Source of the DNA: Pedobacter cryoconitis | GTDB taxonomy: Bacteria; Bacteroidota; Bacteroidia; Sphingobacteriales; Sphingobacteriaceae | DNA: 64,000 nucleotides | Direction of reading: 5' to 3' | NCBI RefSeq assembly: GCF_014200595.1 | Contig: NZ_JACHCG010000001.1 | Location: 558,001-622,000, forward strand | In this document: positions 1 to 8,126 of the stretch, one piece after another | Layout of the letters: each line of letters opens with the position of its first letter | Position numbering within the stretch: position 1 is the first letter of the stretch | Translations under genes and position numbers: made by a program | The notes under the pieces: model-generated | Told to the model about the DNA's origin: nothing | The model's input: the letters and a program-made list of their open reading frames with translations, nothing else | Databases searched by the model: none

Positions 1-1
1 G

Positions 2-1735
2 GAACAACGGAAAATAACAGGTTACGTGAACAATGGAGAGGGCTTTAAAGAAGGGTTCAAAAGCTTTTTTGTCATCCGGTTTGATCAGCCTTTTAAAGCT
101 TATGGAACCTGGGAGAATAAGCAGAATAGCGTACAAGCAGCTGCAAAAACAGCAGACGGAGCAGGTAAAGGTGCTTATCTTGAATTTAATGCAGGTGCAA
201 AAGTGCAGGTAAAAGTAGCTTCGTCCTATATCAGCCAGGAGCAGGCAGAATTGAACCTGGCTACAGAGTTGGGAGCAGATCAGACACTGGAACAAACCAA
301 AGCCAAAGCTGCTAAGATCTGGAATGAAACCCTGGGGAAAGTAGTGGTAGAAGGAGGCTCAGAAGAAGATAAAGCTACTTTTTACTCTTGTTTGTTCAGA
401 GCCAGCCTGTTCTCCAGAAAGTTTTATGAACTGGACAAAGCAGGTAAACCCTATTACTTTAGTCCTTACGACGGAAAAGTACATCCAGGTTATCTATTTA
501 CAGATACCGGGTTTTGGGATACCTTCAGAGCACAATTCCCTTTAAATACTTTGCTCCATCCACAAATGCATGGACGGTATATGCAATCGCTGCTTTCTTC
601 GTGGGAACAATGCGGCTGGTTACCTTCCTGGTCGTTTCCAAGTGAAGCAGGTTCTATGATCGGAAATCATGCGATTTCTCTTTTGACTGATGCCTGGGTA
701 AAAGGAATCCGCACTTTTGATCCTGCAACGGCTTTGAAAGCTTATTTCCACGAAGCGACTCAAAAAGGGCCATGGGGGCCGGCAAATGGCAGAGACGGCT
801 GGAAAGAATATTACCAACTGGGGTATGTTCCCTATCCGCAATACAGAGAAGCGACTGCTAAAACACTGGAATATGCATATGATGATTTCTGTGGTTATAA
901 GCTTGCAAAAATGACGGGTAATGACTTTTATGCCGGGATATTTGAAAGACAGCTATTCAACTATAAAAATGTGTATGACCAAAAATCAGGGTTTATGCGG
1001 GGAAAAGATCAGGATGGAAAATGGAATCCGAACTTTGATCCCGCAGAATGGGGCGGCCCTTTTACCGAAGGAAATGCCTGGCATTGGGAATGGTCTGTTT
1101 TTCATGATATCAATGGTTTGATTAAGTTAACCGGAGGTCAGGAGAACTTTACCAAAAAGCTGGATTCTGTATTTTCCGTACCTAACCGCGTTAATACAGG
1201 GACTTATGGCGGGATGATCCATGAAATGACAGAAATGGTGATGGCAAATATGGGACAATATGCACATGGTAACCAGCCTATACAGCACATGCCTTACCTG
1301 TATAATTATGCTGGTCAGCCCTGGAAATCACAGTTTCATACCCGCAATATTATGTATAAACTGTACAATTCCACAGAAAACGGTTATCCGGGAGATGAAG
1401 ATCAGGGGCAAACTTCTTCCTGGTTTGTGCTGAGTGCGATGGGGATTTATAGTGTAACCCCGGGCACAGATGAATATGTATTAGGCAGCCCGATGTTTAA
1501 AAAGATTACCTTGAATTTAGAGAACGGTAAAAAGTTTACCATAGATGCAGCGGCCAACAGCCCTGAAAACTTATATATTAAATCTGCTACTTTAAACGGT
1601 AAAAGCTATACTGCCAATTTTATCAGGCACAGTGATCTCGTTAATGGAGGGGTATTGAAATTAGAAATGACCAATCAGCCCGAATTAACGCGCGGGCTGA
1701 CTGCTGCCGACAGGCCATTTTCTTTAACACCTTAA
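2..1735 (+). CDS. GH92 alpha-mannosidase, 3' part (5' end outside window)
   Basis: Glycoside hydrolase family 92 exo-alpha-mannosidase, a calcium-dependent enzyme that trims alpha-mannosides such as those on N-glycans, normally periplasmic or surface-exposed in Bacteroidota. The frame is open from the first complete codon, so the N-terminal domain and signal peptide lie outside the window; 577 residues are visible. Family hallmarks are present: a WDTFR block, SFPSEAGSMIGNHA, TEGNAWHWEW with the likely general acid Glu at about visible residue 356, and YPGDEDQGQTSSW with the Asp pair at about 465 and 467 expected for the general base. The C-terminal beta-sandwich follows to a normal stop. A strong hairpin ends the transcript. 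The family call is secure; linkage specificity cannot be read from the sequence. Confidence 0.95.
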   Translation, partial: EQRKITGYVNNGEGFKEGFKSFFVIRFDQPFKAYGTWENKQNSVQAAAKTADGAGKGAYLEFNAGAKVQVKVASSYISQEQAELNLATELGADQTLEQTKAKAAKIWNETLGKVVVEGGSEEDKATFYSCLFRASLFSRKFYELDKAGKPYYFSPYDGKVHPGYLFTDTGFWDTFRAQFPLNTLLHPQMHGRYMQSLLSSWEQCGWLPSWSFPSEAGSMIGNHAISLLTDAWVKGIRTFDPATALKAYFHEATQKGPWGPANGRDGWKEYYQLGYVPYPQYREATAKTLEYAYDDFCGYKLAKMTGNDFYAGIFERQLFNYKNVYDQKSGFMRGKDQDGKWNPNFDPAEWGGPFTEGNAWHWEWSVFHDINGLIKLTGGQENFTKKLDSVFSVPNRVNTGTYGGMIHEMTEMVMANMGQYAHGNQPIQHMPYLYNYAGQPWKSQFHTRNIMYKLYNSTENGYPGDEDQGQTSSWFVLSAMGIYSVTPGTDEYVLGSPMFKKITLNLENGKKFTIDAAANSPENLYIKSATLNGKSYTANFIRHSDLVNGGVLKLEMTNQPELTRGLTAADRPFSLTP

Positions 1736-1736
1736 A

Positions 1737-1770
1737 AATAATAGCGGAGTTTTCTGACTCCGCTATTATT
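1737..1770. terminator. 14-bp perfect hairpin terminator
   Basis: Arms 1737-1750 and 1757-1770 are perfectly complementary (AATAATAGCGGAGT) around a 6-nt loop, starting one base after the mannosidase stop codon. The AT-rich outer end gives a partial U-tract. It most likely ends the mannosidase transcript and insulates the next gene. Confidence 0.85.
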
Positions 1771-1808
1771 TTGTTTCCTCTCAAAAGGTTTATTTTTGCC
1801 GCAGATTT

Positions 1809-2405
1809 ATGAGACATAAAATAAGAAGGCACGTCAGGAAAGCGAAATATATCTTTTATAAAGAAACACTGGTCGATTTCAGAGAGCACTTATGGACTTT
1901 TATCGGTGCATTTTTGGGCATAGGGATCATTGGTTTTATCAACAGTAAATACTTCACTGCCTACGAGAACCTTTTTATGATTGGTTCTTTTGGTGCTTCT
2001 TCCGTCCTTATTTACGGGATCATTAACAGTCCTTTAGCGCAACCCCGCAACTTAATTGGCGGACATGTACTCAGTGCAATTGTAGGTGTGACTATGCACA
2101 AGTTAATTCCAGGAGAAGTCTGGCTAAGTTCTGCCCTTGCAGTTTCACTCTCTATTGTCGTGATGCAAATGACTAAAACCCTTCATCCTCCGGGAGGGGC
2201 AACGGCACTGATTGCAACTACCGGAACAGCTAAAATTAATGCATTAGGTTATTTCTACGTACTCAGCCCGATATTTACAGGGGTACTGATCCTGTTCATT
2301 GTGGCTGTTATTTGTAACAATGCCACTCCCCACCGCAGGTATCCGGCCAATAAAAACTGGTATAAATTCTGGAGAGGGAAACACCGGAACCCAAAGGCCT
2401 TGTAA
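1809..2405 (+). CDS. HPP family integral membrane protein
   Basis: Inner-membrane protein of the HPP family (198 residues). It carries the family signature LHPPGGATAL at about residues 121-130 and four or five hydrophobic segments after a basic, cytoplasmic N-terminus (MRHKIRRHVRKAK). Some HPP proteins, studied in cyanobacteria and chloroplasts, transport nitrite; nothing nearby supports that role here, so the substrate stays open. A TATTTTTG box (1791-1798), a fair match to the Bacteroidota -7 consensus, lies just upstream. The gene appears monocistronic and its end abuts the stop of the convergent lipoprotein gene, with no spacer. Confidence 0.85.
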   Translation: MRHKIRRHVRKAKYIFYKETLVDFREHLWTFIGAFLGIGIIGFINSKYFTAYENLFMIGSFGASSVLIYGIINSPLAQPRNLIGGHVLSAIVGVTMHKLIPGEVWLSSALAVSLSIVVMQMTKTLHPPGGATALIATTGTAKINALGYFYVLSPIFTGVLILFIVAVICNNATPHRRYPANKNWYKFWRGKHRNPKAL

Positions 2406-2786
2406 TTAATTGAGGATAGGTTTCAACTCTTCATTGATCTTTTTGACGCGGTTCAGGGCGGTTTTGCTATTTTTAGATTTATCAAATGTTAAATTGAAAT
2501 CTCCGGGTGTGGATTTGATCACAAAAGTGGTTTTATCGGCCATAGTCACGTTGATTTCCGAAGGATGGGCAGCTTTAAAAATAGTATCCTGTCCAATAAA
2601 ACGGGTTAGATACTGCTCTACAGAGTCTGTTTTGCTTTTGTTATAATCAATTGCTAACTGATATTGATTATGGGTCTCTTTAACGACTATTGACAGGTTG
2701 TTGCCAGAATTTTTGCAACTGCTGAAAATGGAGCTAAGAATCAGCAATAGGGTTAAGATTTTTGTGGTTAAATGTTTGGTGTTCAT
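2406..2786 (-). CDS. Small predicted lipoprotein, function unknown
   Basis: A 126-residue secreted lipoprotein. The N-terminus has a basic start, a leucine/isoleucine-rich core and a lipobox ending in SSC (Cys at about 23), followed by K-N rather than a typical acylation-only spacer. The mature part of about 100 residues is hydrophilic and compact with no motif I recognise. Its start codon faces the Crp-like gene across about 100 bp, so the two are divergent. Family unknown; probably a lineage-specific envelope protein. Confidence 0.7.
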   Translation of the reverse strand: MNTKHLTTKILTLLLILSSIFSSCKNSGNNLSIVVKETHNQYQLAIDYNKSKTDSVEQYLTRFIGQDTIFKAAHPSEINVTMADKTTFVIKSTPGDFNLTFDKSKNSKTALNRVKKINEELKPILN

Positions 2787-2891
2787 GAGGTTTGGTTTTT
2801 ATAGAGAAAATAAGTGCTTTTTTAATTTAGACTCCGGCAGGTCAGATATGTTGCACCAAAATCATTGTTTAATTATTATTATTGTAGTACG

Positions 2892-3467
2892 ATGTATCAG
2901 GAGCTTTTAGACCATATCAAAAAGTACGTACAGTTAAGCCCATCTCAGCAGCAGCAATTCTGTGAAAAGCTGCAACTGATAACACTGAAAAGGAGAGCGT
3001 TTTTGCTGGAACCCGGCAAACACTGCCAGGGAAATTACTTTATCACTAAGGGATGTATGCGCCAGTTTCTGATCAATAAGAAACTTAATGAACAAATTAT
3101 CCATTTTGGTATTGAACACTGGTGGATTGCAGATCAGGACAGCTTGCTGAACAATCAGCCTTCTGCTTGTTATATTCAGGCTATAGAAGAAACTGAATTA
3201 CTCTTGCTGCATGAAAAAGACCGGATCAGCCTGTTTAAAGAGATCCCGCCTTTAGAAACTTATTTCAGGATCATGATGCAGAAATCATTTGTTGCTTCTC
3301 AGCGCAGAATAGGATTTATTTTTAATCAGACCGAAGAAGAGCGTTACCGGCATTTTTCTAAACTCTTTCCTGATTTCGTTCAGCGGGTTCCTCAATATAT
3401 GCTGGCTTCTTATCTTGGCTTTACCCCGCAGTTTTTAAGCCGGTTACGTGCTAAAAAGGACTTGTAA
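2892..3467 (+). CDS. Crp/Fnr family transcriptional regulator
   Basis: A 191-residue cyclic-nucleotide-binding-fold regulator of the Crp/Fnr superfamily. A cupin-like sensor domain occupies residues 1 to about 115, including a glycine-bearing turn at GNYFITKGCMRQF, followed by a long connecting helix and a short C-terminal helix-turn-helix ending in PQYMLASYLGFTPQFLSRLR, typical of the small Bacteroidota members. The canonical cAMP-contact motif is not evident, so the ligand is unknown. The frame could be extended to a TTG at 2865, but the ATG at 2892 fits the family N-terminus better. It lies 108 bp upstream of an AhpD-like gene on the same strand; this pairing suggests it may control that gene. 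Confidence 0.85.
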   Translation: MYQELLDHIKKYVQLSPSQQQQFCEKLQLITLKRRAFLLEPGKHCQGNYFITKGCMRQFLINKKLNEQIIHFGIEHWWIADQDSLLNNQPSACYIQAIEETELLLLHEKDRISLFKEIPPLETYFRIMMQKSFVASQRRIGFIFNQTEEERYRHFSKLFPDFVQRVPQYMLASYLGFTPQFLSRLRAKKDL

Positions 3468-3575
3468 TTTCTTAACTACAGTTCATTTTTCTGAGCTCTT
3501 GTATTCCTGATCTTTGTTTTAACCTTTTTAACTATCAATTCGTTATCAAAAAGGATCATCTTAAAAGACAAAAAC

Positions 3576-4019
3576 ATGAGCAACAGAATTAAAATCAACG
3601 AAGTACAACCAGCAGGATATCGTGCTATACTAGCCCTTGAAAAATTCATTGAAAGCACCAGCCTGACTACTATACACAAAGATCTGATTAAAATCAGGGC
3701 GTCTCAGATTAACGAATGTGCTTTTTGCATTGACATGCACACGCTTGATGCACGTAAATCGGGAGAGACGGAACAAAGGATCTATGCGCTTTCAGCATGG
3801 CGTGATACTCCTTTTTTTGATGAACAGGAGCGTGCTTTATTAGCATTGACAGAAGAAGTTACCTTAATTAGTAACCATGTATCTGATGAAACGTATAAAA
3901 ATGCAGCGTGCCTTTTTGATCCTGCATACCTGGCTGAAATCATCCTGGCTATTATTACGATTAATGCATGGAACAGAATCGGGATTACAACAGCATTAGA
4001 ACCCGCATTGCGGTCTTAA
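3576..4019 (+). CDS. Carboxymuconolactone decarboxylase / AhpD-like protein
   Basis: A 147-residue all-helical protein of the carboxymuconolactone decarboxylase family, AhpD-like branch. The redox motif is clear: NECAFCIDMHTLDARK at about residues 46-61 has the CxxC pair and the following His expected of an AhpD-type peroxidase centre. A WRDTPFFDEQERALL segment is the usual second conserved block. Such proteins reduce peroxides or act as disulfide reductases in the cytoplasm. It follows a Crp-like regulator and ends at a 24-bp perfect hairpin. The true electron donor and substrate cannot be read from the sequence. Confidence 0.88.
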   Translation: MSNRIKINEVQPAGYRAILALEKFIESTSLTTIHKDLIKIRASQINECAFCIDMHTLDARKSGETEQRIYALSAWRDTPFFDEQERALLALTEEVTLISNHVSDETYKNAACLFDPAYLAEIILAIITINAWNRIGITTALEPALRS

Positions 4020-4075
4020 TATCAATAGCACAACGGCAAAGGTTCTGTAATACCTTTGCCGTTGTGCTATTGATA
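4020..4075. terminator. 24-bp perfect inverted-repeat bidirectional terminator
   Basis: Arms 4020-4043 and 4052-4075 are fully complementary over 24 bp with an 8-nt loop. The hairpin sits between the convergent AhpD-like gene and NmrA-like gene, starting one base after the first stop. No long T-run follows, but its position between two convergent stops supports a shared terminator. Confidence 0.8.
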
Positions 4076-4089
4076 CTTAAAACAGCTGC

Positions 4090-4965
4090 TTAGAAAGCAG
4101 CTGCAAATTCTTTGGCAAAGTCTTCCAGTTTGGTGGCTGAAAATTCAGGTTGATTGACCTTAAAATCTTCCCATAAAACACCACTTCTGATCGCTGTTCC
4201 CATTTCTACGAAATTCCTGGCCAATTCTACAGGTAAACCAGCCTGGATCATTCCATCATAAGCCTGCTCATCTGTAAACTCCACCCATTTCAAATCGGGT
4301 TTTCCTGTTGCTGTACCTAATACAGTTGCTACTTCTGCTGGAGTACGGACATCACTGGTTACATAACGAATACTTTTGCCTGTAAATGGCTGCTGTATTT
4401 CTTCTGCTATGGCCTGTGCAATATCATTCGGATGAACCAGTACTAATTCAGCAGCTTCTCCATAATTACCTCCAATTATACCTGCGTGTCTGATCATATC
4501 GGCACTGCCATATAAGTTGACATAAAAATAAGCAGGGCGCATATGTTTAACTGAAACACCTTCCAGTTCACTAAATATGTGTTCTACATCGTGTAAGCCT
4601 TTAATCGGGCCTGTACCCTCAGCTAAATGTGCACCAATACTGCTTAGATTTACCACTTGCGTCACTCCGGATGCACGAATTGCTGCGGCATAATTCTGAC
4701 CAACTGTATTCATGAAACTTCTGAAATCAGGAGCTGCATAATTTGGCGGGCACATCGTATAAATCGCATCTGCGCCTGTAAAAGCCTTTGTTAAAAAGTC
4801 AACATCATCCACTGAGCCGATAGCCGCTGTAGCGCCTGAATCTTCAATTGCTTTTACTTTATCAGCACTGCTGCTGATTACGGTGACCTCATGACCTGCA
4901 CTAACCAATGTTTGTGCTAATGGTTTACTTATATTTCCTAAAGAACCTGTTATTGTAATTTTCAT
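4090..4965 (-). CDS. NmrA-like NAD(P)-binding oxidoreductase
   Basis: A 291-residue Rossmann-fold protein of the NmrA-like atypical short-chain dehydrogenase group. The dinucleotide motif is at the extreme N-terminus (TGSLGNISKPLA, a GxxGxxx variant), with typical SDR strands at AIYTMCPPNY and VVNLSSIGAH. A classical YxxxK pair is not obvious, as usual for NmrA-like proteins, which act as redox sensors or as quinone/NADPH reductases. It is transcribed divergently from an HxlR-type regulator, an arrangement in which such regulators commonly control the neighbouring oxidoreductase in response to quinones or electrophiles. Role inferred from that context. Confidence 0.85.
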   Translation of the reverse strand: MKITITGSLGNISKPLAQTLVSAGHEVTVISSSADKVKAIEDSGATAAIGSVDDVDFLTKAFTGADAIYTMCPPNYAAPDFRSFMNTVGQNYAAAIRASGVTQVVNLSSIGAHLAEGTGPIKGLHDVEHIFSELEGVSVKHMRPAYFYVNLYGSADMIRHAGIIGGNYGEAAELVLVHPNDIAQAIAEEIQQPFTGKSIRYVTSDVRTPAEVATVLGTATGKPDLKWVEFTDEQAYDGMIQAGLPVELARNFVEMGTAIRSGVLWEDFKVNQPEFSATKLEDFAKEFAAAF

Positions 4966-4975
4966 AATCTTAATC

Positions 4976-5031
4976 TTTTATTATTGACAAGACAAAGGTA
5001 TATTTGTACTTACTTTTTTACAAGTACTTAC
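4976..5031 (+). promoter_or_regulatory. HxlR promoter with candidate operator (GTACTT inverted repeat)
   Basis: A TATATTTG box (4999-5006) matches the Bacteroidota -7 consensus, with a T-run at 4976-4979 as a possible -33 element 19 bp upstream. Directly after it, GTACTT (5006-5011) and AAGTAC (5022-5027) form an inverted repeat, and GTACTTAC recurs as a direct repeat at 5006 and 5024. The repeat covers the expected transcription start, so binding would block the promoter. Assignment to the adjacent HxlR protein is inference. Confidence 0.55.
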
Positions 5032-5046
5032 CCCAAAGTATGTATC

Positions 5047-5409
5047 ATGACCAAGATTAAAGAAAATTCAAGTATTAGCCTGAATAAAGAATTAGCAGAA
5101 TTAAAATGTCCGGTTACCTATGTCATGAATAAAATTGGCGGTCACTGGAAATCGATTATTATTTATCAGCTCAGAGAAGAGTCCAGACGCTACAGTGAAC
5201 TCAGAAGGGCTATCCCTATCATTACTGAAAAGATGCTGATCCAGAGTTTAAAACAACTCGAAGCCGATAACCTGGTGATCCGGAAAGCCGAACCGGTAGT
5301 TCCTCCGTTTGTCACTTATTCTTTGAGTCCTTCGGGTAAAGAATTGGTCCCTTTAATGAATATGATGGCCGAATGGGCTATTCAGGATAGTGGCAGAGCA
5401 ATGGTTTAA
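5047..5409 (+). CDS. HxlR family winged-helix regulator
   Basis: A 120-residue DNA-binding protein of the HxlR family. Visible hallmarks: KCPVTYVMNKIGGHWKSIII (the cysteine-proline entry and the helix before the wing), then YSELRRAIPIITEKMLIQSL as the recognition region and YSLSPSGKELVPLMNMMAEW at the end. The cysteine at about residue 22 lies where redox-sensing members carry their reactive Cys. The frame is open to a TTG at 4984, but that start would place the promoter box inside the gene; the ATG at 5047 fits the family. It is divergent from the NmrA-like gene and probably controls it. Confidence 0.88.
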   Translation: MTKIKENSSISLNKELAELKCPVTYVMNKIGGHWKSIIIYQLREESRRYSELRRAIPIITEKMLIQSLKQLEADNLVIRKAEPVVPPFVTYSLSPSGKELVPLMNMMAEWAIQDSGRAMV

Positions 5410-5422
5410 TTTGCACCAGTAA

Positions 5423-6229
5423 TTAAACTACTGCTGAAGGCGTAATGCCGAAAGTCTTTTTAAAGGCGAAATAGAAATGAGACAGGTTTTCGAAACCAAT
5501 ATCAAGATAAATCTCCGCAGGTTTTTTACCCTTTTTCTGAATCAGGTAATAAGCTTCCGAAAGGCGTTTCTGTTGCAACCAGTTTCCCGGTGAAGTATTG
5601 AAAATCCGGGAAAAGTCTCTTTTAAAACCGGCAAGGCTTCTGCCTGTCAGTTTCGCGAACTGATCAATAGGCACATTAAACTTATAATTGTTGTTCATAT
5701 AAGCTTCGAGATCTATTTTATAAGGCTCACTAAAATCAAACAGGAATTCTTTGACGGCTGGATTCTGGTGCAGTAATAATTCTACCGCTTCCCTGGTTTT
5801 GAGCTCTGCCATTGCTTCTTTAAATGGCAGAATCCGGTTAAAATAAGGCATTAAAGAATCGAAATATCCCTTGATAAATGGATCCGGAGGTAATACACTG
5901 ATCGGATCGCCCTGGTATTTAGCAGGTGTTTCTATTTTATTTTCAGCACTATACTTACGCAGAAAAGCCTGGTCAAGGAATATATTGATCGCTTTAAACT
6001 CACCATCTGGCGGAGGTACTTTCAGCGATTTAATCAACTGATTTCTGCGAACCAGTGCAACAGTTCCCGCCTTAAAGATCCGGATACCCTGATTGGTCAG
6101 CAAGTGGCTCTCACCGGCAATAATATAACCTAAAGCATGTTCCTGAACAAATTGTTCGTGGCCTCTTTGCGTACTGTCTACACAAGCATAAACCAGGTTG
6201 TTGAGCAGTGTGTGATCTTGAATTTCCAT
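5423..6229 (-). CDS. AraC family transcriptional regulator
   Basis: A 268-residue regulator with a cupin-like N-terminal domain (residues 1 to about 140) and a two-helix-turn-helix AraC domain at the C-terminus: ...FAKLTGRSLAGFKRDFSR for the first HTH and IGFENLSHFYFAFKKTFGIT for the second, the classic AraC signature. It is the second gene of an operon with an SDR oxidoreductase (4 bp apart). The region upstream of that operon has three copies of a related motif (7057-7131), consistent with autoregulation by this protein. The ligand is unknown. Confidence 0.9.
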   Translation of the reverse strand: MEIQDHTLLNNLVYACVDSTQRGHEQFVQEHALGYIIAGESHLLTNQGIRIFKAGTVALVRRNQLIKSLKVPPPDGEFKAINIFLDQAFLRKYSAENKIETPAKYQGDPISVLPPDPFIKGYFDSLMPYFNRILPFKEAMAELKTREAVELLLHQNPAVKEFLFDFSEPYKIDLEAYMNNNYKFNVPIDQFAKLTGRSLAGFKRDFSRIFNTSPGNWLQQKRLSEAYYLIQKKGKKPAEIYLDIGFENLSHFYFAFKKTFGITPSAVV

Positions 6230-6233
6230 CTGG

Positions 6234-7046
6234 TTATTTAATCTGGCTCATCGTAAGCTGATCAAATATACGGTCTGGCAATAACTTTCTCAGCAGCACA
6301 GTTGGAGCGGCAAGATATCCTCCAACGTATCTGAATTTGGGTTTTTTAGCCTCGATTGCTTTCAGCATCAATTCGGCAATCACTACAGGTTCAGCAGATT
6401 TAGGTTCCAGCATTACACTCAGGTTAACGAATTTCTGAGCCATGGGCTGATAAATATCCTGACCTGATACTTTCATTAAATTAGCCATTGCTACGCCGGC
6501 CCATTCCGATTTTACACCGCCCGGTTCAATCACAATCACATCAATCCCAAACGGTTTCAATTCATTGCGCATGCTGTCACTTAAACCTTCTAAAGCAAAT
6601 TTACTGGCATGATACCAGCCACCAAGGGGTAAAGCAAACTTTCCACCAATAGAAGAGATATTCAGGATTTTTCCATACTGATTTTCCCGCATCGAAGGGA
6701 TAACAAGCTGGCTTAGCCTGGCTACACCAAATACATTGACCTCCATTTGGTATCTCGCATCTTCAATTGGAACGTCTTCTACAGCTCCATAAGAGCCAAA
6801 ACCTGCATTATTAATCAGGATGTCGATCCTGCCTTCAGCCTTGATGATTTCATCCACTCCTTTCACCATAGACTCTTCATCGGTTACATCCATCTGGAGA
6901 ACTCTGGCACCCAGGCTGGCTATATCTTTCATATTTTCTACTCTGCGTGCTGCCCCATAAACGGTGTATCCCCGCTGCAAGAGTAATTTTACGGTCTCTT
7001 TACCCATCCCGGCTGATGCGCCGGTAATTAATACTACTTTATTCAT
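6234..7046 (-). CDS. Short-chain dehydrogenase/reductase
   Basis: A 270-residue classical SDR. The cofactor motif TGASAGMG is at residues 7-14, NNAG at about 80, the catalytic Ser in LNISSIGG and the catalytic pair YHASK at about 145-149. An Arg-rich stretch after strand 2 (AARRVENM) suggests NADP(H) preference. It is the promoter-proximal gene of an operon whose second gene encodes an AraC regulator, a common layout for inducible detoxification reductases. Substrate not deducible. The start ATG is preceded by a T-run and an upstream repeat array. Confidence 0.92.
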   Translation of the reverse strand: MNKVVLITGASAGMGKETVKLLLQRGYTVYGAARRVENMKDIASLGARVLQMDVTDEESMVKGVDEIIKAEGRIDILINNAGFGSYGAVEDVPIEDARYQMEVNVFGVARLSQLVIPSMRENQYGKILNISSIGGKFALPLGGWYHASKFALEGLSDSMRNELKPFGIDVIVIEPGGVKSEWAGVAMANLMKVSGQDIYQPMAQKFVNLSVMLEPKSAEPVVIAELMLKAIEAKKPKFRYVGGYLAAPTVLLRKLLPDRIFDQLTMSQIK

Positions 7047-7056
7047 GATCTTTTTT

Positions 7057-7131
7057 TATACAACAAATTTGAACATAAACCGGGCGAGTAAATTTGCTGT
7101 ATAGCTCAAACTTTAATTGTTGTAAAGCTCA
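7057..7131 (-). promoter_or_regulatory. Repeated motif upstream of SDR-AraC operon (candidate operators)
   Basis: Three related sites with core TTGYTGTAWA: one in minus orientation (7057-7070), one in plus at 7090-7103, and a further plus copy at about 7117-7126. The first two form a 13-of-14 inverted repeat (TATACAACAAATTT against AAATTTGCTGTATA). The last two are an imperfect 18-bp direct repeat with a 23-bp period, about two helical turns. Half-sites of this length and spacing suit an AraC-type regulator. The link to the operon's own AraC protein is inferred. Confidence 0.5.
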
Positions 7132-7146
7132 GATCAAAGCATTTAA

Positions 7147-7899
7147 TTAACCGGATATTCCAAGGTAATAATTCAGATCCATATCATCAATGTGGTTTTT
7201 AGGATGAAAAGTATTTCCCATTAACATCACGTTCATCGCAGCAGATACTCCTTTAAGCTGAACAGCTCTGATTTCCGCATCTTTAGGATCACTCAATAAA
7301 TCGTAAGTGCTTTCAGAAATGATCAGGTTATTGTTAAGCCCTTTAGTTTCTCCCTGTAAACGCGAAGCGATGTTTACTGGTAAGCCCATGACAGTCATCT
7401 GCTCTTTATTTGCCAGATCATATTGTCCCACTACAACCTGACCATGATGTACGCCAATACCAACCTCGTAACTCAGGTTAAAATAGGGCTGTGCATAAGA
7501 AGCATTAAAAACATCCACATCACGCAGTAAAGCATAAGCCGTATCAACCGAAGATTGTACCGCTTTTCTGATAGTCGTATCCAGTCCGAAAACTGCATAG
7601 ATACTATCTCCATTGGTTTCGATAATCCTGCCCCCGGCCGCAGTAATAGAGCGGTTAAATAAAACAAACAGTTTTCTGATCATATAAATGACTTCATACG
7701 AGGATCTGATCTCCATAGCGGCCGTGAAATTGCGGATATCAAGAAATAAAAGAGCCAGCTCACGCTCTTCACCAAGCGCGGTATAAATCTCCTTCATCTG
7801 ATCGGGTGATTTGCACACAATAGTCTGGTCAGTAAGCCGTGTACAAGAAATTTGATGTGTTGGCAGGGTAGATGGAATGTAGTTGTTCTGAGTTTTCAT
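7147..7899 (-). CDS. Class III nucleotide cyclase domain protein
   Basis: A 250-residue soluble protein with a class III adenylate/guanylate cyclase catalytic domain from about residue 45 to 225. Both metal-binding aspartates are visible (LLFLDIRNFTAAME and ETNGDSIYAVFG), as are the transition-state Asn and Arg (PVNIASRL). At the purine-specificity position the usual adenylate-cyclase Lys is replaced by Glu (IIETNGD), as in guanylate cyclases, while the second specificity position is Thr. No transmembrane segment or accessory sensor is seen; about 40 N-terminal residues are unassigned. The frame extends to a TTG at 7968, but the ATG at 7899 is chosen. Upstream lies an 8-bp inverted repeat (TTTACATT/AATGTAAA, 7922-7945). 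Activity is likely; the nucleotide made is uncertain. Confidence 0.88.
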   Translation of the reverse strand: MKTQNNYIPSTLPTHQISCTRLTDQTIVCKSPDQMKEIYTALGEERELALLFLDIRNFTAAMEIRSSYEVIYMIRKLFVLFNRSITAAGGRIIETNGDSIYAVFGLDTTIRKAVQSSVDTAYALLRDVDVFNASYAQPYFNLSYEVGIGVHHGQVVVGQYDLANKEQMTVMGLPVNIASRLQGETKGLNNNLIISESTYDLLSDPKDAEIRAVQLKGVSAAMNVMLMGNTFHPKNHIDDMDLNYYLGISG

Positions 7900-8126
7900 A
7901 AGGTAATCTTTAAATGGTAGGTTTACATTTATTTCTGAATGTAAATTTAAGAGAGATCCTGCTTCCAATGCCTGCGAGAATCAAACCGATAATTGCAAAA
8001 TTCAAACGTTTTATAAGCAGCACTGGCGGAGATAATAATTAAGCATGTTATTCCTGATTTCTTTAAATTTGTTAAGACAAACTTAGCCGCACTAACGTGC
8101 TTAAGATTGTAAGAAAACGAAAAACT

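Noticed and set aside
5404..5428. Terminator GTTTAATT/AATTAAAC between the HxlR and AraC genes
   Set aside because: A perfect 8-bp repeat, but A/T only with no GC core; it overlaps both stop codons and is too weak to claim.
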